Assembly: GCF_017313085.1 (NCBI RefSeq)
Contig: NZ_JAFLNF010000003.1
Location: 248,001 to 312,000, forward strand
DNA: 64,000 bases
DNA from: Roseibium limicola
GTDB lineage: Bacteria; Pseudomonadota; Alphaproteobacteria; Rhizobiales; Stappiaceae
Direction of reading: 5' to 3'
This document shows positions 9,663-18,113 of the stretch, piece by piece; position 1 is the first letter of the stretch; each line of letters opens with the position of its first letter. The position numbers and the translations under genes were made by a program. The notes below the pieces were generated by a model. It saw only the letters and a program-made list of their open reading frames with translations, was not told where the DNA came from and made no database searches.

Positions 9663-10514
9663 ATGATTGCAGTGACAGGCGCCAACGGCCAGCTCGGCCG
9701 CCTCACCATCCAGGCCCTTCTCGCCAAAGGTGCAACCGACATCCGCGCGCTCGTTCGCACCCCTGGCAAAGCCGCCGATCTGCGCAGCGATATGGTTGAT
9801 GTCGTCGAGGCCGACTATGACCGCCCGGACACCCTTCGATCCGCGCTGACGGGCGCCGATCGTCTGCTGTTGATTTCCGGCTCGGAAGTCGGCAAGCGGG
9901 TGGCCCAGCACACCGCTGTCATCGAAGCGGCAAAGGCCGCAGGCGTCAGCTTCATTGCCTACACCAGCCTCCTGCGGGCGGACACCTCTCCTATGAAACT
10001 GGCCGAGGAACACCGCGAGACCGAAGCCCGGTTGGCAGCCAGTGGCATTCCACACGCGCTCCTGCGCAATGGTTGGTATGTTGAAAATTATGCTGCCACC
10101 ATCGGCGCTGCACTTGACCACGGGGCGGTGGTCGGAGCCTCCGGCAACGGTCTGATTTCTGCAGCTGGTCGCCAGGATTATGCCGAAGCCGCAGCAGCGG
10201 TCATCAGCGAAAGCGACCTCAGAACCCGAACCTATGAGCTGGCTGGCAGCCCGTCGTTCACTCTGGCTGATCTGGCGGCTGAACTCTCACGGCAAAGCGG
10301 TCGGGAAATCCCCTTCGTCAACATGAGCGAGACGGCCTATGCCGGCGTGCTGAAGCAGGCCGGGCTGCCGGACGGCTTTGCCTCCATCCTTGCAGACAGC
10401 GATGCAGCTGCCGCCAATGGCGCTCTGCAAGGGACGTCGCAGGATCTGGAAAGCCTGACGGGCCACGCGAGCCGCAGCCTGAAGGATTTCATCGCCACCG
10501 CCCTGGCTGGTTAA
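9663..10514 (+). CDS. qorB: NAD(P)H:quinone oxidoreductase type 2 (QorB-like, NmrA/SDR family)
   Basis: 283 residues. The Rossmann start MIAVTGANGQLGRLTIQ shows the extended-SDR GxxGxxG nucleotide motif, and FIAYTSLLRAD and HALLRNGWYVENY match QorB/YtfG. The enzyme reduces quinones using NADPH. ATG 9663 is chosen because AGGAG lies just upstream and the protein then begins on the Rossmann strand; an in-frame start at 9591 would fall inside the operator. It pairs with the divergent HxlR regulator and ends in a strong terminator. Confidence 0.9.
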   Translation: MIAVTGANGQLGRLTIQALLAKGATDIRALVRTPGKAADLRSDMVDVVEADYDRPDTLRSALTGADRLLLISGSEVGKRVAQHTAVIEAAKAAGVSFIAYTSLLRADTSPMKLAEEHRETEARLAASGIPHALLRNGWYVENYAATIGAALDHGAVVGASGNGLISAAGRQDYAEAAAAVISESDLRTRTYELAGSPSFTLADLAAELSRQSGREIPFVNMSETAYAGVLKQAGLPDGFASILADSDAAAANGALQGTSQDLESLTGHASRSLKDFIATALAG

Positions 10515-10539
10515 GCACTCATTCTGACCCAATAGGCAG

Positions 10540-10577
10540 ACGGGGCGTTTCTCTCATCGGCGAACGCCCCGTTTTGC
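10540..10577 (+). terminator. Terminator after qorB
   Basis: Ten-base arms ACGGGGCGTT (10540-10549) and AACGCCCCGT (10563-10572) are followed by TTTT. It is a classic intrinsic terminator 25 bases after the qorB stop. Confidence 0.88.
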
Positions 10578-10688
10578 TTTGCATGTTTCTGGTCGTGGCG
10601 AGCACAGACTGCCAAACGCGATGCAACAAGGGTCTTCGAACGCGCTTGCCTCTTGCCAAGCTTCTTCAAAACTCCTACCTCGGAAAGC

Positions 10689-12776
10689 ATGACAAACACG
10701 CCTCTTCCCCCGCGCGCTGAAGCGCGCCCGATCACCATTGAAACCCACGGCATCACGCGACAGGATGACTACGCTTGGCTGCGAGCGGACAACTGGCAGG
10801 AGGTCATGCGCGATGGCCGCGATGTGCTGGCCGACGACATCGAGGCTTACCTCGATGCGGAAAATGCCTATCAAGACGCGATCATGGCGCCGACCGAAGA
10901 TCTGCAGGAAAAGCTGTTCGCGGAAATGCGCGGCCGGATCAAGGAAGACGACAGTTCCGTTCCGGCGCCCGACGGCGCCTACTCCTACGGCATCAAATAT
11001 GTCACCGGCGGACAGCACCCGAAATTTGTGCGCAGCAACCGCGACGGCTCCAATGAGACCATTCTGCTGGACGGCGACAAGGAAGCCGAAGGCAAAGCCT
11101 ACTTCAAGTTTGGCTCGGCCTTTCACTCCGACGATCACAAGCTGCTGGCCTGGGCCTTCGACGACAAGGGCTCGGAGTATTACAGCCTGCTGTTCCGCGA
11201 CGTTGAAACAGGTCATGACAGCGATACCCGGATTGAGGACACCGCCGGTGGCGGCATTTTCTCCAAGGACGGCAAATATCTGTTCTACGTCCGCCAGGAC
11301 GACAACCATCGCCCGTCCAAACTGTTTCGGCACGAAATCGGCAGCGACCCCGCCAATGACAAGCTGATCTACGAAGAAGAAGACGCCGGGTTCTTCATGG
11401 GTGTCGGTCGCACCCAGTCAGGCGAAACGATCCTGATCGACATCCATGATCACGAAACCTCTGAAGTCTGGATGATCCCGGCGGATCGACCGACAGAGCC
11501 TCCCGTTCTGATCTCGCCGCGCGACACGGGCGTGGAATATTCCGTCGATGACCACGGCGATACGCTTTACATTCTAACCAATCAAGGCAATGCGGAAGAT
11601 TTCAAGATCGTCACCGCGCCGAAGGCAACGCCAGGCCGGGAATTCTGGACCGATCTGGTGCCGCATACTGCGGGCCGGCTGATCCTGTCCCACGACGTCT
11701 ACAAGAGCTTCATGGTGCGCCTGGAACGTGAAAACGGCTTACCGCGAATTGTTATTCACCGGCTGACCGACGGCATAGAGCACGAGATCTCCTTCGACGA
11801 GGAGGCCTACTCGCTTGGTCTGGCCGGCGGCTATGAGTTCGACACCACCGAAATCCGGTTTTCCTACTCGTCGATGACGACGCCGGCGCGGGTGTATGAT
11901 TACGACGTGGAGACCCGCCAGAGGACCTTGCGCAAGGAGCAGGAAGTGCCCTCCGGGCATGATCCGGCGAACTATGTGACCCGCCGCCTGCAAGCTCCGG
12001 CAGCTGATGGCGAGACGGTGCCGATTTCCCTGCTGTATCACAAGGACACGCCGCTCGACGGATCCGCACCCTGCCTGCTGTATGGCTACGGTTCCTATGG
12101 CATCTCGATCCCAGCCAGCTTCAACACCGGTTGCCTTTCGCTGGTGGATCGCGGCTTCGTCTATGCCATCGCCCATATTCGGGGCGGCAAGGACAAGGGC
12201 TTCCGCTGGTACAAGGATGGTCGACGCGAAACAAAGAAGAACACCTTCACCGACTTCATCGCTGCCGCCAGGCATCTGGTGGCCGAGGACTACACCTCGC
12301 ACCGGAAAATCGTCGCCCAAGGCGGATCTGCCGGCGGAATGCTGATGGGGGCCGTCGCCAATCTGGCACCGGAAGCCTTCGGCGGCCTGATTGCCGAGGT
12401 GCCCTTTGTCGATGTGCTGTCCACCATGCAGGACGACACCCTGCCCCTGACGCCGCCGGAGTGGCCGGAGTGGGGCAACCCGATCTCGGACAAGGCTGCG
12501 TATGACTACATTGCCAGCTATTCGCCCTATGACAATGTTGAAGCGAAGAACTATCCGGCGATCCTCGCAGTCGGCGGGCTGACCGATCCGCGCGTGACCT
12601 ACTGGGAGCCGGCGAAGTGGATTGCCAAGCTGCGCGCCACCGCCACAGGCGACAACCTTCTCATGCTGAAGACCAATATGGACTCCGGCCACGGCGGCGC
12701 CTCCGGCCGTTTCGACCGGCTCAAGGAAGTTGCCCTGGTGCAGGCCTTCGCCCTGATGGTCACCGGCAAGGTGTGA
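10689..12776 (+). CDS. ptrB: Oligopeptidase B (S9A serine peptidase)
   Basis: 695 residues, the usual size for oligopeptidase B. This cytosolic enzyme cleaves short peptides after Arg or Lys. An N-terminal seven-bladed propeller (about 75-410) precedes the alpha/beta-hydrolase domain. The catalytic triad is visible: Ser547 in GGSAGG, Asp633 in GGLTDPRVTYWEP and His668 in DSGHGGASGR. The YGYGSYG and HIRGG blocks are also family marks. I chose ATG 10689 (MTNTPLPPR), with GGAAAG upstream; an in-frame TTG at 10653 is possible but has no good ribosome site. There is no signal peptide. Confidence 0.94.
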   Translation: MTNTPLPPRAEARPITIETHGITRQDDYAWLRADNWQEVMRDGRDVLADDIEAYLDAENAYQDAIMAPTEDLQEKLFAEMRGRIKEDDSSVPAPDGAYSYGIKYVTGGQHPKFVRSNRDGSNETILLDGDKEAEGKAYFKFGSAFHSDDHKLLAWAFDDKGSEYYSLLFRDVETGHDSDTRIEDTAGGGIFSKDGKYLFYVRQDDNHRPSKLFRHEIGSDPANDKLIYEEEDAGFFMGVGRTQSGETILIDIHDHETSEVWMIPADRPTEPPVLISPRDTGVEYSVDDHGDTLYILTNQGNAEDFKIVTAPKATPGREFWTDLVPHTAGRLILSHDVYKSFMVRLERENGLPRIVIHRLTDGIEHEISFDEEAYSLGLAGGYEFDTTEIRFSYSSMTTPARVYDYDVETRQRTLRKEQEVPSGHDPANYVTRRLQAPAADGETVPISLLYHKDTPLDGSAPCLLYGYGSYGISIPASFNTGCLSLVDRGFVYAIAHIRGGKDKGFRWYKDGRRETKKNTFTDFIAAARHLVAEDYTSHRKIVAQGGSAGGMLMGAVANLAPEAFGGLIAEVPFVDVLSTMQDDTLPLTPPEWPEWGNPISDKAAYDYIASYSPYDNVEAKNYPAILAVGGLTDPRVTYWEPAKWIAKLRATATGDNLLMLKTNMDSGHGGASGRFDRLKEVALVQAFALMVTGKV

Positions 12777-12799
12777 CTATCTAGTCAGCCGACCTGACA

Positions 12800-12838
12800 C
12801 AATCGGCCGGCAATACCCTAGGCATTGCCGACCGATTG
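12800..12838. terminator. Long hairpin between convergent genes
   Basis: Arms CAATCGG-C-CGGCAAT (12800-12814) and ATTGCCG-A-CCGATTG (12824-12838) pair over 14 bases with a single C/A mismatch, and the loop is 9 bases. It lies between the oligopeptidase B gene and the convergent RTX gene. There is no T run on either side, so it may be a bidirectional terminator or an mRNA-end stabiliser. Confidence 0.6.
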
Positions 12839-12888
12839 CGTAACAGGGTCACATTCCGACCCAAACGGGCCAGCCATCGGCCGAGTCG

Positions 12889-14508
12889 TCACAGCAATAT
12901 AAAATCACCATTGAGACCGACCTCGTTCAAGGTCGTAAAGCCGGTAACACCTTGCAGCTTGATCAATTGCTCATCTCCGCTGCCGGAAGTGTTCTCGTAA
13001 AAAAGATACGTGTCGCTATCATGCTCGAAAAAGGCAACGCTTTGTGGACGGGCATTGGTGTCATCTGCATCGAGAACCAGGATTTTTTCGGCCAGCGTAT
13101 CGTCTGCCGCCGCAAAGGTGACCTTGCCGCCATCGCTGATCGCAACGCCGACACCTGCAACAGCTGTTGCACCACTGTTTATGGCAACAAAATCAATGGC
13201 AGAGGAGCGAATGAAGTCGGCCACTCCCGCGGTGCCGTAATCGAAGATGGTGTCGAAGGTACTGGCTACCGTTGTGCCGCTGACAGACACAGGGGTTTCG
13301 CCCAGAAAGATCTGGAAAATGTCCTGACCTGCTCCCCCGCTCAGAGTGTCTGCTCCGCTTCCACCGTCCAGCGTGTCGTTGCCGGAGCCACCAAGAATCA
13401 TATTCGCGTTGGTGTCTCCGAGCACAGTCAAATTTCCGCTGAACCAGGAAGCATTTACGGTCATGACATTTGTGACCTGGCCAAGATTGAGGTCCTGTGT
13501 GCCATAGACATTCAGGGTCGCCCCTGTTGCGGCAACCAGCGAAACACCCGCGAACCCGTCGGTCCCTCCGCCCGACGATGTACCTCCAGGCCCACCTTGA
13601 ATGGTGTTCGCGCTGGCGCCATAGGACGAAATGTTTATGGTTTCAAAAGCCGTTGCCACCACTCCGTTGCCGCCGTTTCCACCGGTCGCCGGACTTCCAC
13701 CGCCCGTTCCTCCAGTAATCGCGATACCGCCTTTCATCAGCAGGCTCAGGCTATCGGCTGAAGTGTCCGTTGCTGGTGTGAACTGAAGCGCGTCGCCTCC
13801 ATGGCCGCCGCGCGTGGTAGCTCCATCGGCCGATGAGCCACCAGTTGTGGACTGCAGCTCAAAGCGTTGATCTGAAGTGACATTGAAAACAGTCAGGTGA
13901 GTTGCTGCATCGGAACCAACCTCCTGACCGGGTGACGGCGGTGCATTTGGGGCTGCCGTTGACCCACCGATCGTCAGCGATGTCGTTGTAAAGCCAGACA
14001 CATCGATCTGATAGTCGCCCTGCGACCCGGTCAGAGAAATATTTGTCGAGCCAGGGGATGTGTCGAACCCGCCTACATAATAGGCGATGCCCTCATAGGT
14101 GTATTGCGGCAACGTCGTGATCACCTTGTCCCGTTCGGCCAGGCTGGACGTGTAAAAGTGAGATTTCGTCTCGGTGTTATAAAATCGGTAGAGTGGGACG
14201 CGCCCATCATCAGCGTTGCCGTACCCCTGATAGACCGTTCCTTCAAATGTATAGGTCGCCTGGGTGGCTATGACGACATCCCGCTCTGCCTCACTTGCCG
14301 TATAAAAGTGGGCACCGGTCGCTGAATTGTAGAAACGGTAGACGGGAATATCTCCGGTACCACCGTTGCTTGTTCCATTCGATTGAAACGCGGTCCCTTC
14401 AAGCTGATAGCTGCTGTAGGTCGCGACGACAAAGTCGCGCTCGGCAACACTCGCTGTGTAAAAGTGGACGCCGTTCGCATGATTGTAAAATCTGAAAACG
14501 CTCGGCAC
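12889..14508 (-). CDS. RTX calcium-binding protein with three N-terminal FYTAS repeats (DUF5648-like)
   Basis: 539 residues, probably secreted. The first about 145 residues contain three copies of a 47-residue unit built on FYN..t.aHFYTaS.aERD.Vi.t, like DUF5648 repeats. A Gly-rich central region follows (about 215-330). Then come RTX nonapeptides, GGSGNDTLDGGSGADTLSGG (about 375-400), which form calcium rolls in type I secreted proteins. There is no N-terminal signal, which fits type I export by a C-terminal signal; no ABC exporter is in this window. GTG 14508 is chosen because GGGGAG lies 6 bases upstream; the nearby ATG at 14513 is in another frame and too close. The function is unknown; adhesin or matrix protein are guesses. 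Confidence 0.85.
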   Translation of the reverse strand: MPSVFRFYNHANGVHFYTASVAERDFVVATYSSYQLEGTAFQSNGTSNGGTGDIPVYRFYNSATGAHFYTASEAERDVVIATQATYTFEGTVYQGYGNADDGRVPLYRFYNTETKSHFYTSSLAERDKVITTLPQYTYEGIAYYVGGFDTSPGSTNISLTGSQGDYQIDVSGFTTTSLTIGGSTAAPNAPPSPGQEVGSDAATHLTVFNVTSDQRFELQSTTGGSSADGATTRGGHGGDALQFTPATDTSADSLSLLMKGGIAITGGTGGGSPATGGNGGNGVVATAFETINISSYGASANTIQGGPGGTSSGGGTDGFAGVSLVAATGATLNVYGTQDLNLGQVTNVMTVNASWFSGNLTVLGDTNANMILGGSGNDTLDGGSGADTLSGGAGQDIFQIFLGETPVSVSGTTVASTFDTIFDYGTAGVADFIRSSAIDFVAINSGATAVAGVGVAISDGGKVTFAAADDTLAEKILVLDADDTNARPQSVAFFEHDSDTYLFYENTSGSGDEQLIKLQGVTGFTTLNEVGLNGDFILL

Positions 14509-14513
14509 CTCAT

Positions 14514-14833
14514 TCTCCCCTCAATTAATTACAATAAATTTAGTAATATTTTTCGCACCCACCCAAAAAGAGCTTATCTATTATTCACCCCACCTCAATA
14601 GAGTAATTTAACCCACAAGAAATATTAAACCAAAAAAATCCAAAATTTACTTATCTTTCAATATATTACTCTAGGAAAATTAAATACTGAGACGTTTTGA
14701 AGAAACAATTTATTGTTGCAACTTTCGTCACGCTCATCTTGTAAAATTGTGTCTCGGCCGTCTTTCAAAGGCCATCAAGTTCTGCGAGGAGACGTTGAAC
14801 GGCAATCATCCGACTAGATCCCAGAAAGGATCA
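14514..14833. promoter_or_regulatory. Very AT-rich divergent intergenic region
   Basis: About 320 bases with no supported gene. 14520-14745 is far more AT-rich than the flanking genes, with many AATATT/TTAAT tracts. It serves as the upstream region of both the RTX gene (minus) and the small secreted protein (plus). MucR/H-NS-like silencers favour such DNA, so silencing here is plausible but unproven. Confidence 0.5.
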
Positions 14834-14869
14834 ATGACTGACGGAACAGAGGCTCAAAGGAAACGAATT

Positions 14870-15262
14870 ATGAAACCGTCGCGCACCCGCATTCATACGT
14901 CATCGCGTTCATGCAAGACATCAGCCCTCGCGTTGATGCTCTTGGGCGCCGCCATAGTGACAGGGATCACACCGGCAGCAGCTCAGGGACTGACCCTTGG
15001 CGAGCTGCTGTTTGCGCCGACGCCCTATGCGGGCCGCAGCATCCCCTCGACCTACAACACGCCCTATTATTGCCCGACCTTCAAGAAGGGGCATTCCAGC
15101 GGCTGGAAAGGGATCATTGGCGGGCGGAAGTATGATTTTGACAACAGCTACATTGTCTCGGGCGCAGGCTGCTTTGAAACCCAGCGCGCCTGCGAGGCCT
15201 ATCTGACCGGCATGGATCCTTACGTCAACATGATCAGCTATAAGGCCTGCGAACCCTTCTAA
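14870..15262 (+). CDS. Small secreted Cys-containing protein of unknown function
   Basis: 130 residues and not recognised. A signal peptide is clear: a basic, Ser/Thr-rich start, then SALALMLLGAAIVTG and the cleavage-like TPAAAQG. The mature part has four cysteines (YYCPTF, AGCFETQRAC, YKACEPF), which suggests two disulfides in the periplasm or outside. ATG 14870 has AAAGGAAA upstream and gives a normal signal peptide. ATG 14834, with AAAGGA upstream, is a possible longer alternative. The gene stands alone. Confidence 0.7.
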   Translation: MKPSRTRIHTSSRSCKTSALALMLLGAAIVTGITPAAAQGLTLGELLFAPTPYAGRSIPSTYNTPYYCPTFKKGHSSGWKGIIGGRKYDFDNSYIVSGAGCFETQRACEAYLTGMDPYVNMISYKACEPF

Positions 15263-15307
15263 ACCTCAGACTGCCAGTCCCCACGCGATGTCAAACCCAA
15301 GCGTAGT

Positions 15308-16258
15308 TCATTCTCCACCGGGCACAGGAAGTGCCTTGAGGTAGGTTGCGATGGCCTCGCGGTCGCGGGCGGGCAGCTTGGCAATATTGGCCTGAACGGC
15401 AGCCATTTCGCCGCCGACGCTGTCGTAGTCCGGGGTAAAGCCGCTTTCCAGATAATAGGCGATGTCGCTGACGCTCCAGCTGTCGAGGCCATGCCCAGGC
15501 GAGAGGCCCGGAATTTTACCATCCCCGGCCGGGGCCGGTGCGCCGTCCAGCCAGCGCGACAAATCAAGCGAGCCCAGTGCATCACGCGGTGTATGACAGG
15601 CTCCGCAGTGGCCCGGACCTTCAACCAGATAGCGCCCGCGCACCAGAAGCGCCAAATCCTCCTCGGCGGCCGGTCGGCCCAGCTGCTCCAGGCTCATCAC
15701 CGGCTCCGGCGAGAGGTTGAGCCGTTTCCATAGCCCTATCCCCCGGCGTATGTTGAAGGGAAAGTCGAGTTCATGGTTCGCCGGGCGACCACTTACCGGC
15801 TCCACGGTCTGCATGAAGGCGAAAAGATCGCTGACATCCCCGAGGCTCATGCGGGCGTAAGACGTATAAGGAAAGGCCGGATAGTAATGTCCGCCTTGCG
15901 GCGAGGTGCCGGTCAGCATTGCATTGGCGAAATCCGTTTGAGACCAACCGCCAATTCCATCTTGCGCATCGCTGGAAATGTTTGGGGTGACGAACGTCCC
16001 GAACGGGGTCTTCATGTGCAGGCCACCAGACAGCGTCAGCTTGCCTGCGGCAGCGATAATCCCGGTTGCCGGATCAACAGCCCCGTGACAGGACGCGCAA
16101 CCACCTGCCCAGAAAACAAGCGCGCCACGCTGCGCATCCCCTTGCGGCATGTCTGCGAGATCCGCACTGGCCAGTGTTCGAGGCATGGTCGCGATCCAGG
16201 CAAGAGCCCCTGCGGCCACCACAAGACCTACTCCAAGCCCCAGCGTCGTCCTGCGCAT
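15308..16258 (-). CDS. Dihaem c-type cytochrome
   Basis: 316 residues. One N-terminal hydrophobic segment (about 5-22) acts as a signal or membrane anchor. Two CxxCH haem sites are seen: CASCH (about residue 55) and CGACH (about residue 220), each heading a cytochrome c domain, with likely Met ligands downstream. It resembles the membrane-anchored two-haem cytochromes of periplasmic dehydrogenase chains. It lies 60 bases downstream of a cytochrome c' gene on the same strand, so the pair is probably one operon. The electron donor and acceptor are not shown by the sequence. Confidence 0.88.
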   Translation of the reverse strand: MRRTTLGLGVGLVVAAGALAWIATMPRTLASADLADMPQGDAQRGALVFWAGGCASCHGAVDPATGIIAAAGKLTLSGGLHMKTPFGTFVTPNISSDAQDGIGGWSQTDFANAMLTGTSPQGGHYYPAFPYTSYARMSLGDVSDLFAFMQTVEPVSGRPANHELDFPFNIRRGIGLWKRLNLSPEPVMSLEQLGRPAAEEDLALLVRGRYLVEGPGHCGACHTPRDALGSLDLSRWLDGAPAPAGDGKIPGLSPGHGLDSWSVSDIAYYLESGFTPDYDSVGGEMAAVQANIAKLPARDREAIATYLKALPVPGGE

Positions 16259-16318
16259 TCCAATACTCCCTCAACCCCACTCCGCATCCTCCACGGAGCG
16301 GTGCAAGGTTTCAAGGCC

Positions 16319-16774
16319 CTAGCGTTTGCGGAACCCCTGGTGACAGGAGCGGCATGTAGCCAAAACCGGGCCGACGACGGCCTTGAAGCTCTCGAGATCC
16401 GCCGGACCTTCGCGCCCGGAAGCCTGCATCGCAGCACTGGCTGCCGCGGCCAGCTTGGCAACTTCCGCCTCAAACCCTGCTCGGTCTTCCCAGATTTTCG
16501 GTGCAGCAGAGGTGTCACCCGTATCCGAGCCTTCCGGAAAGTAATCGCCGAATACCACACCAGCGGCGTTGAAAGTCGCAATAGCTGCTTTCCCGGCAGC
16601 AGGAGAATACGCCATCTCCCCCTTCAACATCGCACCGCTGAGACCGGCAGCCCCTGCAACCGACTGCATCACCGCCTTGCGGCTTGCGACAGGGTCTTCT
16701 GCAGCCTGACCGGAGGCAGCTGTTGCCCCGACAAGCGCGAGCACAACTGCGCCCGCGATAAGAACTCGCGTCAT
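16319..16774 (-). CDS. Cytochrome c' (class II c-type cytochrome)
   Basis: 151 residues. It has a signal peptide (MTRVLIAGAVVLALVGATAA, with cleavage near GQAAE) and a four-helix-bundle sequence. The single haem motif CRSCHQGFRKR is at the extreme C-terminus, as is normal for cytochromes c'. Members bind NO or CO in the periplasm, or shuttle electrons. It is promoter-proximal to the dihaem cytochrome. Confidence 0.9.
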   Translation of the reverse strand: MTRVLIAGAVVLALVGATAASGQAAEDPVASRKAVMQSVAGAAGLSGAMLKGEMAYSPAAGKAAIATFNAAGVVFGDYFPEGSDTGDTSAAPKIWEDRAGFEAEVAKLAAAASAAMQASGREGPADLESFKAVVGPVLATCRSCHQGFRKR

Positions 16775-17207
16775 GAACCTCTCCTCTCGTTGGATCCACG
16801 GGTATCAAAGCGATCCGAAGGCCGATTTGAAACTCAAAGAAGTGTGATACGGGAACTTTAGTGTCACCAATTGTTTCCGAAGGATGCAACCTGCCGCCCT
16901 CCTTCGTCACACCGGACGCAAGCGCAGCTAAAGATCCGGGGCCGGGACAGCAACAGTGCGCAGCTGGAGCATCGAGGGTGAACGCTTGGGCGATTTCAGC
17001 TTCGGCGGTTCACATTTGCACCAACAGCAAATTCGCACCTCGCCCTCCTTCGTCACCCCGGACGCAGGCGCAGCCGGAGATCCGGGGCCGGTGAGAAGAA
17101 GCGGTGCTTTGCCCGCACCTCTCTCGGCTCTCCGACCCCGGCTCAAGATCGGGATAACAAGGGGGAAGATTGAGAGCGATGACCTAAGCCCCCCCCAAAA
17201 AAACAAA
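16775..17207. repeat. Intergenic region with a duplicated 50-base palindrome-rich repeat
   Basis: No gene is supported. Two direct copies of a 50-base unit occur at 16896-16945 and 17042-17091, with 45 of 50 bases identical. Both start GCCCTCCTTCGTCAC and end AGATCCGGGGCCGG. A related inverted piece is at about 17136-17153 (CCCGGCTCAAGATCGGG). This is the same style of GC-rich interspersed palindrome seen at 29.2-29.7 kb. Confidence 0.8.
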
Positions 17208-17239
17208 AAAGCGGGGTGGCCAATTGGCCACCCCGCTTT
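17200..17239 (-). terminator. Terminator of sodB
   Basis: A perfect 32-base palindrome at 17208-17239, with arms AAAGCGGGGTGGCCAA and its complement, ends 24 bases past the sodB stop. On the minus strand it is followed by a T-rich run. Confidence 0.92.
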
Positions 17240-17263
17240 GATGTCGCAGCTTGTGGAAGCGCT

Positions 17264-17860
17264 TTAAGAAGCGGCTTCGTAGAGCTCGAGCACGTAGTCC
17301 CAGTTCACCATGTTGTCGATGAAGGCTTCCAGGTACTTCGGGCGAGCGTTGCGATAGTCAATGTAATAGGAGTGCTCCCATACATCCACGCCGAGGATTG
17401 GTGTGGCACCATGAACCAGCGGGTTTTCACCGTTCGGGGTCTTCATGATTTCCAGCTTGCCGTCCTTGATGGCGAGCCAGGCCCAACCAGAACCGAATTG
17501 GCCAACGCCAGCTGCGATGAAGTCAGCGCGGAACTTATCGAAGCCGCCCAGATCGCTGTCGATCTTGGAGGAGAGCGCACCCGGAAGAGAACCGCCGCCG
17601 TCCTTCTTCATCCACTTCCAGAAATGGATGTGGTTGTAGTGCTGGCCAGCGTTGTTGAAGAGAGCTGCATTCTTGCCGTAGCTTTCCTTGATGATTTCCT
17701 CGAGGGATTTGCCCTCGAGGCCGGACCCGGCGAGCAACTCATTGCCTTTGGTTACATAGGCGTTGTGGTGCTTGTCGTGGTGAAACTCTAGGGTTTCAGC
17801 GGACATGTAAGGCGCCAGAGCGTCATAGGCATAAGGCAGTTCAGGCAATTTAAAAGACAT
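17264..17860 (-). CDS. sodB: Superoxide dismutase, Fe/Mn family
   Basis: 198 residues. The enzyme converts superoxide to hydrogen peroxide and oxygen in the cytoplasm. The metal-site blocks are visible: LEFHHDKHHNAYV (first ligand His27), NAGQHYNHIHFWKWM (second His) and DVWEHSYYIDYRNARPKY (Asp and His). The AGQH arrangement is closer to iron-type enzymes, but metal choice cannot be settled from this. ATG 17860 is preferred because AAGGAG lies 7 bases upstream; an in-frame ATG at 17866 is too close to it. Confidence 0.95.
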   Translation of the reverse strand: MSFKLPELPYAYDALAPYMSAETLEFHHDKHHNAYVTKGNELLAGSGLEGKSLEEIIKESYGKNAALFNNAGQHYNHIHFWKWMKKDGGGSLPGALSSKIDSDLGGFDKFRADFIAAGVGQFGSGWAWLAIKDGKLEIMKTPNGENPLVHGATPILGVDVWEHSYYIDYRNARPKYLEAFIDNMVNWDYVLELYEAAS

Positions 17861-18113
17861 GAGCATACTCCTTCGGGTCTCAAGACCGGCGCCGGCCGCT
17901 CAAAAGGCCAATAAGCCCTTTGCGTATCCGACGCTTCATCCGCAATTTAGGAGCCCTTTGCCTCATGAGCAATGCAGCTAGCAGCAAATAAAGAAATATT
18001 TTTGTTGTTTTTTTGCGGAACCGGGAGAGAGGACGTGCGTTTGGCGATCTCGCCCCCACGCAATGCACTCTCTCCTGGCTCTCCGTTTCAGATAGCGAGC
18101 TTGCCTGTAGTCC

